A stretch of 64,000 nt of DNA from positions 62,001 through 126,000 of the forward strand of contig CAZTYE010000005.1 of assembly GCA_964617645.1 (NCBI GenBank). Reading direction: 5' to 3'. Of this stretch, positions 8,427 through 16,903 are shown piece after piece (position 1 is the stretch's first letter; every line of letters begins with the position of its first letter). A model generated the notes under the pieces. It worked only from the letters and a program-made list of their open reading frames with translations, was not told where the DNA came from and made no database searches. Origin of the DNA: JADJGC01 sp964617645. GTDB taxonomy: Bacteria > Zixibacteria > MSB-5A5 > CAIYYT01. Made by a program: the position numbers and the translations under genes.

Positions 8427-10100
8427 GTGAATCTGCCGCTGATCGCCATAGCTTTCATCGTCTTAGTTACGCTCGGCTACCGCTTCTACGGCCGTTGGAT
8501 CGCCCGTCAGTTCGTCGTCGATGATTCCCGCATCACTCCGGCGCTGGAAAAAAACGACGGCGTCGATTTTGTACCGACCAAGCCGTTCTATCTCTTTGCA
8601 CAGCATTTTTCTGCCATTGCCGCCGCCGGCCCGATTGCCGGGCCGATTCTCGCCTGCCAGACTTTCGGTTGGCTGCCCTGTTTGCTCTGGATCGGTCTCG
8701 GTGTCGTCCTGATCGGCGCGGTGCACGATTTCTCGAGCCTAACGGCGTCGGTGCGCCACGGCGCGCGCTCGATTGCCGATATCACGCGCGAGCATCTTGG
8801 CGTCGGCGCGGGGCGCGCCATGATGGCGTTGATCTGGGTGGCGCTCATGTACGTCATCGTCGCCTTCACCGATATCACCGCGTCGAGTTTTATCGGCGTC
8901 ACCGAAGAACTTGCCGGCGCTGAGATCGCCTTTAATCCCGGCGGCGCCGTCGCGGCCGCCGCGATAATGTATCTGCTACTTGCAGTCGTGATGGGATTCG
9001 TGCAGCGCTTTCTCAATCCGCCGCTCTGGTTGCTTACGGTGATTTTTGTTCCGACGACCTTAGTGCTCGTGTGGTTGGGTACGCAGATTTCCATGCTGTT
9101 GATTCTCGACGTCAAGACCTGGGGAATCTTGATTCTGATCTACTGTGCGGTCGCTTCAGTCGTGCCGGTCTGGTCGCTTCTCCAGCCGCGCGGTTACCTC
9201 GGCGGATTCATTCTCTATATGGCTCTGGCGCTCGGCGTGATTGGGATCTTCTTCGGCGGCTACGAGATCGAGCAAGAAGCCTTCCGCTCGTGGGACGTCG
9301 GCGGCATGACCGGCACGCTTTTTCCGTTCCTTTTTGTTACCATTGCCTGCGGCGCCTGTTCAGGATTCCACGGCCTGGTCTGCACCGGCACGACTTCAAA
9401 ACAAATTGCGCGCGAATCGCATCTGCAGCCAATCGGCTACGGCGCTATGCTCGCGGAAGGTTTCGTCGCGCTGATCGCGCTCGGCACGATAATGATCGTC
9501 GGTGTGGACGCGATCAAGGGGCTCAAACCGGGAACGATCTACGGAAACGGTATCGGCGAATTCATGACGCTCCTCATAGGCAAGCAGCATCTCAATTTCG
9601 CGATCACCTTCGGCGCGATGGCGTTTTCAACTTTCGTCTTCGACACGCTCGATGTCTGCACGCGACTGGCGCGCTATATCTTCCAGGAGCTGACCGGCTG
9701 GCGCTCGTTCACAGGTGGTCTGGTCGGCACGATCTCGGTGTTAATTCTGCCCATCTACTTCATCGCATTCGCTCCGGAAGGCTCGTGGGTCAAATTCTGG
9801 ACGTTGTTCGGCTCATCCAATCAACTGCTCGCCGCTCTGACACTGCTGACGATAACCATCTGGCTCTATCACTCGCGAAAGCGCATTGCCTTCACGCTGA
9901 TACCCATGGCGTTTGTCTTGGTAATCACCGTTTGGTCGCTGGGTGCGTTGACCGTCGCGAACTTCAAGGCTGCTCAGGGATTCGACATTTCGCTGATCAA
10001 TGCGCTTCTGGCACTGGCGCTGATTGTGCTGGCGTTGTTCTTGGTCGCAACGGCTCTATTTCGCAATCGCCGTGATCGAGCCAGGGTGCCAACTCACTGA
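8427..10100 (+). CDS. cstA: CstA-family carbon starvation / peptide or pyruvate transporter
   Basis: The 557-residue integral membrane protein has many hydrophobic helices and CstA hallmarks: YRFYGRWIARQF at the N-terminus, FAQHFSAIAAAGPIAGPI, GAVHDFSSL, CGACSGFHGLVCTGTTSKQ and WTLFGSSNQLLAALTLL. CstA proteins import peptides or pyruvate under carbon limitation; which substrate applies here cannot be read from sequence. Start is GTG 8427, 18 bases after gatD, so it may be read through from the gatED transcript although the function is unrelated. A strong inverted repeat follows at 10155. Confidence 0.92.
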   Translation: MNLPLIAIAFIVLVTLGYRFYGRWIARQFVVDDSRITPALEKNDGVDFVPTKPFYLFAQHFSAIAAAGPIAGPILACQTFGWLPCLLWIGLGVVLIGAVHDFSSLTASVRHGARSIADITREHLGVGAGRAMMALIWVALMYVIVAFTDITASSFIGVTEELAGAEIAFNPGGAVAAAAIMYLLLAVVMGFVQRFLNPPLWLLTVIFVPTTLVLVWLGTQISMLLILDVKTWGILILIYCAVASVVPVWSLLQPRGYLGGFILYMALALGVIGIFFGGYEIEQEAFRSWDVGGMTGTLFPFLFVTIACGACSGFHGLVCTGTTSKQIARESHLQPIGYGAMLAEGFVALIALGTIMIVGVDAIKGLKPGTIYGNGIGEFMTLLIGKQHLNFAITFGAMAFSTFVFDTLDVCTRLARYIFQELTGWRSFTGGLVGTISVLILPIYFIAFAPEGSWVKFWTLFGSSNQLLAALTLLTITIWLYHSRKRIAFTLIPMAFVLVITVWSLGALTVANFKAAQGFDISLINALLALALIVLALFLVATALFRNRRDRARVPTH

Positions 10101-10154
10101 TCGCGAAAGGGCGTATCGCTCGATTAATTAACGATCATTTGGACACCAAACGAA

Positions 10155-10179
10155 GAGCGGGTCTCAGAGAGACCCGCTC
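10155..10179. terminator. Perfect 11-bp hairpin between convergent genes
   Basis: GAGCGGGTCTC, a 3-base AGA loop, then GAGACCCGCTC. It lies between the 3' ends of cstA (+) and hppA (-), so it can serve both strands. No long T tract follows on either side, so it is a terminator-like stem rather than a textbook intrinsic terminator. Confidence 0.65.
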
Positions 10180-10205
10180 GACAATTGGAAGCCTTGCGCG
10201 AACGC

Positions 10206-12668
10206 CTAATCGTTCTTGATCCGCATCCGGTAAAATGAACGGTACACGAATACGATCGCGATCAAGAAAAAGACCGCCGCCATCACCAGACGCGTCGACC
10301 GCGTCAACTCGATCGCCAGTTCCACTGCCAGCAAGCCAAACAGCGTCGTGAATTTGATCACCGGATTCATCGCCACCGACGATGTATCCTTGAACGGATC
10401 ACCAACCGTGTCGCCGACGACCGTTGCGGCATGAAGCGGGGTGCCTTTTTCACGCAGATCCGTTTCCACGATCTTCTTGGCGTTGTCCCACGCGCCACCG
10501 GCGTTCGCCATGAAAATCGCCTGATAGAGTCCGAAAACCGCAATGGAAATCAAGTAGCCAATGAAGAAATACTCATCGAGGCAGGCGAACGCCAACGTCG
10601 TGAAGAACACCACGATAAAGATATTGAACATGCCACGCTGCGCATACTGGGTGCAGATTTCGACGACCTTCTTGCTGTCCTTCACCGAGGCCTTGGTTGC
10701 AGAGGAATCGAGGCGAATATTCGCCTTGATAAACTCCACCGCGCGGTAAGCTCCGGTAGAGACCGCCTGTGTCGACGCGCCCGTGAACCAATAAATCACC
10801 GCGCCACCGGCGATCAATCCAAGCAAGAACGGTGCGTGCAAAAGCGAGAAATACGAGCCTGCCGCGCGCAACATCTCCGTAATCTGATCGACCGACTGCG
10901 CCACCACGTGCTCACCGCCGCCAACGCGCTGCGAAAGCAGCACGAGAATCGAAAAAATCAGCGTCGTCGCGCCGACCACCGCCGTGCCGATCAGCACCGG
11001 TTTGGCCGTCGCCTTGAAAGTGTTGCCGGCGCCGTCGTTTTCTTCAAGGCAGAGTTTAGCGCGCTCGAAATTCGGCGTAAACCCGAAGTCTTTCTTGATC
11101 TCCTCTTTGATATTCGGGAGTGTCTCAATCGTCGAAAGCTCATAGACCGATTGCGCGTTGTCCGTCACGGGCCCATAAGAATCGACGGCAATTGTCACCG
11201 GTCCCATGCCGAGGAAACCGAACGCCACCAATCCAAAAGCAAACACCGCCGGCGCTGCCATAATCGCGCCGAGGCCCCAGGTGCTTACACCCCAAGCGAT
11301 CGCCATCAAGCCGATAATTGTCAGTCCCATCCAATAGGCGCTGAAATTGCCGGCGATCAAGCCGGAGAGGATATTCAGCGACGCGCCGCCTTCACGCGAC
11401 GACGCTACAACTTCCTTAACATGGCGCGATTTGGTTGACGTGAAAATCTTAACCAGTTCGGGAATAATCGCTCCCGCCAGAGTGCCGCAGGAAATGATCG
11501 AAGCCAACTTCCACCACAGCGTGCTGTCGCCGCCAAGATTCGGAATCATCAAATACGAAATCAAGTAGGTCATGATGATCGAAACGATCGAAGTGATCCA
11601 AACCAGTGACGTGAGCGGCGCCTCAAAGTTGAAGCTCGGCAGTTTCGAGTACTTCGCCTTCGCAATGATGCTGTTAATCCAGTACGATCCGATCGACGTC
11701 ACGATCATCATCACGCGCATCGCGAAAATCCACACCAGAAGCTGAACTTGATTTTCAGGATTCAAAACCGCGAGAAGGATGAACGTGATCAAAGCGACAC
11801 CGGTCACGCCGTAGGTCTCGAATCCGTCAGCCGTCGGCCCAACCGAGTCGCCGGCATTGTCGCCGGTACAATCGGCAATCACCCCGGGATTGCGGGCATC
11901 GTCCTCTTTGATGTTGAAGACGATTTTCATCAAATCGGACCCGATATCGGCGATCTTCGTGAAGATACCGCCCGCAATGCGTAGCGCCGCGGCGCCGAGC
12001 GATTCACCAACCGCGAAACCGATGAAACAGTAACCCGCCAGATTCCCCGGCACCCAGAGCAGAATCGCCAGCATGATGATCAGCTCGATGGAGATTAACA
12101 GCGTGCCGACGCTGATTCCGGCGCGGAGGGGAATTTCGTAAGTCGGAAAGGCGGCGCCGGTCAGCGAGGCAAACGCCGAACGTGAATTCGCAAAGGTGTT
12201 GATTCGAATTCCGAACCAGGCCACGATGTAGCTGCCGGCAATACCGATCAAGCTGAAGAGAATAATAATCATCAAGTTCGCCGCGCCGACCGGACGCAGC
12301 CAGCCGAAGTAGACGACCATGATGATCGCAATGAACGCCCACAGGAGCAGGATGAAACGCCCCTGAGTCAGCAGGTAGGTCTTGCAGGTTTCGTAGATCA
12401 GTTCTGAGATTTCAGCCATCGATTTATGAACCGGTAGCCCTTTTAATCCCCGAAACATGAACCAGCCGAACAGCATGCCGAGGAAGCAGACCACGATGCC
12501 GATCAACAGCAGCGTGTAGCCGTCCATCCCGAAAAATTCTTGCTGGCCGAGGTCCGGAACCTTGATATCGGCTTCGCCGGCCATCAGCGTCGGCGCGATG
12601 CTCAACACCAACGCCATCGCCAGCATCAGGGGAATTAAAGTCGCTTTGAGTGTGAACCGTCTCTTCAC
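10206..12668 (-). CDS. hppA: Membrane-bound ion-pumping pyrophosphatase, divergent clade
   Basis: The 820-residue membrane protein has about 16 predicted helices. The active-site region reads EDDARNPGVIADCTGDNAG followed by DSVGPTADGFETYG, and DTVGDPFKDTSSVA lies near the C-terminus. It couples PPi hydrolysis to H+ and/or Na+ export. The K+-specificity motif reads GNTFKATAK; lysine at that site is associated with K+-independent enzymes. Phrases such as DSVGPTADGFE differ from the usual DCAGMAADLFE and suggest a divergent clade. I prefer GTG 12668 with GAGGG just upstream, directly before a signal-like hydrophobic N-terminus; ATG 12713 is an alternative without a clear ribosome site. It follows the SDR gene by about 146 bases. 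Confidence 0.9.
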   Translation of the reverse strand: MKRRFTLKATLIPLMLAMALVLSIAPTLMAGEADIKVPDLGQQEFFGMDGYTLLLIGIVVCFLGMLFGWFMFRGLKGLPVHKSMAEISELIYETCKTYLLTQGRFILLLWAFIAIIMVVYFGWLRPVGAANLMIIILFSLIGIAGSYIVAWFGIRINTFANSRSAFASLTGAAFPTYEIPLRAGISVGTLLISIELIIMLAILLWVPGNLAGYCFIGFAVGESLGAAALRIAGGIFTKIADIGSDLMKIVFNIKEDDARNPGVIADCTGDNAGDSVGPTADGFETYGVTGVALITFILLAVLNPENQVQLLVWIFAMRVMMIVTSIGSYWINSIIAKAKYSKLPSFNFEAPLTSLVWITSIVSIIMTYLISYLMIPNLGGDSTLWWKLASIISCGTLAGAIIPELVKIFTSTKSRHVKEVVASSREGGASLNILSGLIAGNFSAYWMGLTIIGLMAIAWGVSTWGLGAIMAAPAVFAFGLVAFGFLGMGPVTIAVDSYGPVTDNAQSVYELSTIETLPNIKEEIKKDFGFTPNFERAKLCLEENDGAGNTFKATAKPVLIGTAVVGATTLIFSILVLLSQRVGGGEHVVAQSVDQITEMLRAAGSYFSLLHAPFLLGLIAGGAVIYWFTGASTQAVSTGAYRAVEFIKANIRLDSSATKASVKDSKKVVEICTQYAQRGMFNIFIVVFFTTLAFACLDEYFFIGYLISIAVFGLYQAIFMANAGGAWDNAKKIVETDLREKGTPLHAATVVGDTVGDPFKDTSSVAMNPVIKFTTLFGLLAVELAIELTRSTRLVMAAVFFLIAIVFVYRSFYRMRIKND

Positions 12669-12814
12669 AGGACCCTCATTGCTAAATGTTGAATGTTTCT
12701 TGCTCACCGTCATGTCATCATTGCAGCGCGAGTGCGACCCCAGTCCCGAGCGGTCGGAAACATCGGGCGCTTCTCGCTCCAAAGTGGCGGTGAATATATG
12801 GGAACGTCTCGGGC

Positions 12815-13570
12815 TTAGCCACACAAAACTGCGCCGCCGTTAACATTGAGAATCTCGCCGGTGATAAACGTGGATAACTCGGATGCCATAAACAATATTG
12901 GCCCGGCGATTTCCTCGGCGGTTCCGGCGCGACCCAAAGGAATCAAGCGCAAATGCCGCTCAGCATCGGCGGCGACCAACTCGGCGTGGCTCATATCGGT
13001 ATCCACCCAGCCGGGCGCCACGCAATTGACGCGGATGTTAAACGGCGCCAACTCCGGCGCCAGCGATTTGGTCAGGCTGATTACCGCGCCTTTGCTGGCG
13101 GCGTAATGGCTGTGAAACGCCTCGCCGCGCTGACCCGCCGTCGACGCGATGTGGATGATGTTGCCAATGCGTCTTTGCTTCATGTGGCCGACGACGGCGG
13201 TTGTGAGGAAGAACACTCCCTTGATGTTGACATCGAGCATCTCAGTTAGTTCTTCCTCCGACATCGAATCAATCGCTGCTTCTTTCCAAATTCCCGCATT
13301 ATTCACGAGAATGTCGATTTGACCAAGGCTGTCGACAGCAAAGCGAGCCATGGCTTCGCAGTCGGCTTGCTTGGAAACATCCGCCCGGTAAGCAAACGCC
13401 TTCACGCCCAGCTTCTTGCATTTGGCGACGACGTCGGTCGCGGCGCGTTCGTTGTTGAGATAATTAACGACTACGTGGCAACCCGCCTGCGCGAACATTA
13501 TCGCCGTCGCACGACCGATCCCACGCGATGCGCCGGTAATGATGGCGGTCTTGTCTTTGAGAGATATCAT
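12815..13570 (-). CDS. Short-chain dehydrogenase/reductase (FabG-like)
   Basis: The 251-residue classical SDR has the NAD(P) motif TGASRGIGRA (residues 12-21), NNAG at about 90, the catalytic Ser in IIHIASTAG, and Tyr/Lys in HYAASKGA. The C-terminal PGWVDTDM and ITGEILNVNGG are typical of 3-oxoacyl-ACP reductase-like proteins. It may reduce 3-oxoacyl-ACP or another carbonyl compound; no fatty acid synthesis genes are nearby, so I leave the symbol empty. Divergently arranged from the methyltransferase gene and upstream of hppA on the same strand. Confidence 0.85.
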   Translation of the reverse strand: MISLKDKTAIITGASRGIGRATAIMFAQAGCHVVVNYLNNERAATDVVAKCKKLGVKAFAYRADVSKQADCEAMARFAVDSLGQIDILVNNAGIWKEAAIDSMSEEELTEMLDVNIKGVFFLTTAVVGHMKQRRIGNIIHIASTAGQRGEAFHSHYAASKGAVISLTKSLAPELAPFNIRVNCVAPGWVDTDMSHAELVAADAERHLRLIPLGRAGTAEEIAGPILFMASELSTFITGEILNVNGGAVLCG

Positions 13571-13749
13571 TCCACCTCCAAGAAAATAAATTCAGAATGA
13601 GGTGATGATACTCGTGTGAGTTGAGGTTGAGAAGACATTTATCAACGCGCCTCCAGCCGTTGACGGTCAGGCGCTCCGGCCACGCGGTGCGGGACGGAAC
13701 CTTGTGCAAAGTACCAGCGTAGCAATGATAGTGATTGGAAGGAGGAAGC

Positions 13750-14472
13750 CTGAAATTCCAGAACGCCTACGATGAGCAGCGCGCCAAAGCCTATGCGACG
13801 CTCAAATTTCACGATACCTATTATCTGGCCTTTCGCGACCTGCCACGACTGATTGCCGATCATGTTCGTGGAAAAGAAGCGCTGGACTTTGGTTGTGGAG
13901 CCGGCCGTTCGACGCGGTTTTTGCGGCAACTTGGAATGCAGACTATCGGGGTAGACATTTCGACCGGCATGCTCGCACATGCGCAAACCATCGATCCGAA
14001 GGGGGATTACCGCCTGATCGGCGACGGCGATCTCAGCTCATTCGCGGCAGGGGCATTCGATCTGATACTCTCCGCCTTCAGTTTCGACAACATCCCCGGG
14101 GAGGATCACAAGGTCGCAATCTTCAGGGAACTCAACCGGGTCCTCCGACGCGACGGACACATGGTAAATCTCGTATCGACTCCGAACATATACCTCTACG
14201 AGTGGGCAACCTTTACCACGGCCCAATTCAAAGAAAACCGTGAAGCGAAACCGGGCGACATTGTCAGGACAATCACCAAAAATTCGGCCGATTCGCGTCC
14301 CTGTGATGACATCCTTTGGCCGGACGAAGATTATCGGCGTGTGTATGCCGCGGCCGGATTCAAAGTGGTCGAGAAACTTCTGCCTTTAGCTGACGGCAGC
14401 GAGCCGTACGAATGGGTTAATGAGACGCACATCGCGCCGTGGGCGATCTATTTGCTGAAACCTGTGATCTGA
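13750..14472 (+). CDS. SAM-dependent class I methyltransferase, probable CTG start
   Basis: The Rossmann methyltransferase has motif I ALDFGCGAGRSTRFL, the acidic residue at the end of the second strand in TIGVDIS, and the motif IV-like AFDLILSAFSFDNI. It is about 240 residues long and resembles UbiE/small-molecule methyltransferases. Substrate unknown. The start is unusual: a strong AAGGAGG (13739-13745) lies 4 bases before CTG 13750, giving MKFQNAYDEQ. The upstream in-frame TTG at 13735 overlaps the ribosome site itself and lacks one of its own, so CTG initiation is favoured. Confidence 0.8.
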   Translation: MKFQNAYDEQRAKAYATLKFHDTYYLAFRDLPRLIADHVRGKEALDFGCGAGRSTRFLRQLGMQTIGVDISTGMLAHAQTIDPKGDYRLIGDGDLSSFAAGAFDLILSAFSFDNIPGEDHKVAIFRELNRVLRRDGHMVNLVSTPNIYLYEWATFTTAQFKENREAKPGDIVRTITKNSADSRPCDDILWPDEDYRRVYAAAGFKVVEKLLPLADGSEPYEWVNETHIAPWAIYLLKPVI

Positions 14473-14508
14473 GTGCGGTGCAGCCGCGAGAGTCCTGCAA
14501 AAGAAGTA

Positions 14509-14531
14509 GGCGGGCCTCAATGAGGCCCGCC
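14509..14531. terminator. GC-rich hairpin between convergent genes
   Basis: GGCGGGCCTCA, one base, then TGAGGCCCGCC: an 11-bp perfect inverted repeat (a few central pairs must open to form the loop). It sits between the 3' ends of the methyltransferase (+) and ferritin (-) genes and resembles the stem at 10155 in position and size. No T tract. Confidence 0.6.
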
Positions 14532-14609
14532 CGACTACGTGACTATTTCGAACCACAAAAAGGTTATCGCGTGCGCGCCACGGCAGTGCGCCCACGCACA
14601 GTCAATCAC

Positions 14610-15107
14610 TTACTCGCCGCGAAGACTAAAAATACGGCCTTCAAGCATGAAGAGATGAATCTTCTGGTCGCCGGCAGCTTCCACCATCGCCAGAAGCTTC
14701 TGCGCCGTGACGACTTCCTCCACTTGCTCGTCGACAAACCACATCAGAAAGTTTTCGCTCGCCTTGTCGTTGTTCTTGGCGGCGACATCGACGCATTCGT
14801 TGATGCACTTCGTGATGTGCTTCTCATGATCGAGCGCCGTCTGCACGATCTCCTTCACCGACTTGTAATCGGCTTTGGGTGCGTCAAGCACCGGCAACTT
14901 CACGGTCGCGCCAACCTCGACCAGGAAGTTGGCGATCTTCGTCGCGTGCTGCAATTCTTCGCCGGCCTGCTGCTCGAACCACTTGGCGAAGCCGTGATGT
15001 CCCTGGTTGTGCAGATTGTACGACATCTGCAGATAGATCCAGTAGGAGGCAAACTCTTCCTTGACCTGCGCATTGAGTTTGTCGGCTACAGCTTTCGGAA
15101 TTAACAT
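14610..15107 (-). CDS. ftnA: Ferritin (non-haem, bacterial FtnA type)
   Basis: The 165-residue four-helix protein has ferroxidase-centre ligands visible in order: E in VKEEFASYW, E and H in GEELQHATKI, E in DHEKHITK, and E/Q in DEQVEEVV. Length and motifs match bacterial ferritin; it lacks the haem-binding Met typical of bacterioferritin. It stores iron as ferric mineral in the cytoplasm and limits Fenton chemistry. ATG 15107 is preceded by GAAGGAG. No Fur box could be identified with confidence. Confidence 0.95.
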   Translation of the reverse strand: MLIPKAVADKLNAQVKEEFASYWIYLQMSYNLHNQGHHGFAKWFEQQAGEELQHATKIANFLVEVGATVKLPVLDAPKADYKSVKEIVQTALDHEKHITKCINECVDVAAKNNDKASENFLMWFVDEQVEEVVTAQKLLAMVEAAGDQKIHLFMLEGRIFSLRGE

Positions 15108-15169
15108 CGCGTATTACTCCTTCATCATCAGCGTGCTCTCGATCGGGCACGGTTAAAGCACCAATTGCA

Positions 15170-15195
15170 GTTATACGATAGGCGCACGCCGTCAA
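15170..15195 (-). promoter_or_regulatory. Possible ferritin promoter
   Basis: On the minus strand TTGACG (15195-15190) and TATAAC (15175-15170) are separated by 14 bases, upstream of ferritin. Both hexamers are good but the spacing is short, so this is tentative. I see no other clear signal in the 229-bp gap up to 15336. Confidence 0.3.
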
Positions 15196-15336
15196 TTTGT
15201 GAACATCTTAGCAAGATTTCTCTTCGGGGCAAGCCCTAAATCGGACCGCGAGTTGCGATGCCCCGAACCAGGCTGCAAAACAGCCGCCGACAAACTGCTG
15301 GGAAATGAATCTCCTTCTTTCACTCGAGCGCGCAGT

Positions 15337-16788
15337 TCAGAGCGGCAGTTTCTGATCCACACGTAATTGCAAGTGCGGGATGAGACGCTCCAGAACATGA
15401 AACTGCGAGTACGAAGCCCAGGCGCGGCGCATCGCACGCGTCGCAAATGCCATCCGTTCGGCGTCGTGATTCAAGTAATAATCAAACATCCCAGCGTATT
15501 CTCTTGGAGTCGCTGCGCTTGCAACTTCATCGTCACGGTAGAGAGAGCTGAGCGCCTGCGGTCGATCGCAAAGTTGGAAAGCTCCGCAGGCGGCAAGCAC
15601 GTGCGCGCGCTCGTTCACTTCGTTGCCGGTCTCGATCTGGGCCTGTAGGTGAAAATTCGGACAAATGGCAGCGAAGTTGTATAGCAGTGCGGCGTCTGAT
15701 TGACCGATATTGCCGAATCTCCCCGGCCAACCGACGCCCGCGAGAATGCCGCTTCGGTTCCGTACGACAGGCAATAGGTAAGCTTCCGTTTCGCGCAACT
15801 TTAGGGGTGAATTCGTACCGACGAAAGCGAAATCCCAAAGTGTGCGCGCCGGATGCGCGTAGTGAATGAGTGGGTTGAATGCAAATGGAAGCGAGATTAC
15901 CGGTTTGCGACGCCGTGCAATATTCTCGTTGGACTCCGGCTGCAGATGGAATGTGATGTACAAATCGGCATCGCGTTGCTGCTTGCTGAACTCGCTCACG
16001 TAGATGATCGTTGTGCCGGCGCTTGTTAGTCGCTCCAGATTCTCGTTCGAGATGGCCCCTAAAACGGCGTCGGAATCAACCGACACGAATGCGCTTGCAG
16101 AGAAAGCCAGATCGGCATCGTCGAGACTCTCCCCGGCGATTTTCAGGCGCGTGCCAATTCCCATATACTGCAGTGATTGTTGCCAGCTCTCGAAAATGTA
16201 AAACAACGCGCCCATTGTGACGCTTGGCGCGTAGAACAGAACCCGCAGATTCAGCGCCCGATACTTGTCCCGATACTGAGCCAGCAGGGCGTCGCGCAAT
16301 CGGTGATTTTCTTTAACCAGCGCCATTCTGCCTTCGTCCGGAAAGAATTCGGAGAACCACCGCAACTGTGCCACCAGTGGGCTGGTTTTGAGCGCAGCGT
16401 TAGAGTCGGCGAGCGTCAGCCGACCATATAGCGAGCAAAGATTCATCCGCGCATCGAGATCGCTCGGTGCAAGCTCCAAGCTGCGTGTGAAGTAATTGAG
16501 CGCGGCCTCGTAGCTTCCGGCATGACACAGCATCACGCCGACATTGTTGAGAGTGCGGTGATCGTTCGGATCAAGTTGCAGCGCCCGTTGAGTCGAGCGG
16601 ACGGCGGCATCGATGTTATTTAGCGCAAACTGGCTCTCACCAAGTCCGCGCCAAACCGTTGCATTCGACGGGTCGAACTCAAGCGCCATTTGAAACGCTT
16701 CCTCGGCGCCGCTATAATCCCTGGCTACCAGGAGCTTCTCGGCGCGCTGAAGCGCTAACGTCTGGTTTGATGTCTCGAGAACATCCAT
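15337..16788 (-). CDS. TPR protein fused to CgeB-like glycosyltransferase domain
   Basis: Residues about 10-125 contain three TPR units (DYSGAEEAFQMALEFDPSN, NIDAAVRSTQRALQLDPND, SYEAALNYFTRSLELAPSD). After a linker, about 200-480 resembles GT-B fold glycosyltransferases of the CgeB/family-1 type: LRVLFYAPSV, DFAFVGTNSPLK, and a C-terminal NEVNERAHVLAACGAF, the usual nucleotide-sugar-site region, then TPREYAGMFDYYL. Proteins of this build often glycosylate surface polymers or proteins; the acceptor cannot be inferred. ATG 16788 is chosen over a TTG at 16833. Divergent from the SPFH gene. Confidence 0.65.
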   Translation of the reverse strand: MDVLETSNQTLALQRAEKLLVARDYSGAEEAFQMALEFDPSNATVWRGLGESQFALNNIDAAVRSTQRALQLDPNDHRTLNNVGVMLCHAGSYEAALNYFTRSLELAPSDLDARMNLCSLYGRLTLADSNAALKTSPLVAQLRWFSEFFPDEGRMALVKENHRLRDALLAQYRDKYRALNLRVLFYAPSVTMGALFYIFESWQQSLQYMGIGTRLKIAGESLDDADLAFSASAFVSVDSDAVLGAISNENLERLTSAGTTIIYVSEFSKQQRDADLYITFHLQPESNENIARRRKPVISLPFAFNPLIHYAHPARTLWDFAFVGTNSPLKLRETEAYLLPVVRNRSGILAGVGWPGRFGNIGQSDAALLYNFAAICPNFHLQAQIETGNEVNERAHVLAACGAFQLCDRPQALSSLYRDDEVASAATPREYAGMFDYYLNHDAERMAFATRAMRRAWASYSQFHVLERLIPHLQLRVDQKLPL

Positions 16789-16861
16789 GATATCATCTTC
16801 GGCAATCTGCCGTAAGTTCTTGAGCCGCAACAACTCAAGAAAATTGCAAACTCTGCCGAAA

Positions 16862-16876
16862 TTGTGTGAAACACAA
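16862..16876. promoter_or_regulatory. Small inverted repeat in divergent intergenic region
   Basis: TTGTGT-GAA-ACACAA, a perfect 6-3-6 palindrome, lies 27 bases before the SPFH gene start and within the region between divergent genes. Its size and position suit an operator, but chance cannot be excluded. Confidence 0.3.
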
Positions 16877-16903
16877 CTAATCTAATTGAGGCGAGGACGC
16901 ATC

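Noticed and set aside
10431..11438. Plus-strand frame opposite hppA
   Set aside because: Arg/His-rich shadow of a membrane protein on the other strand.
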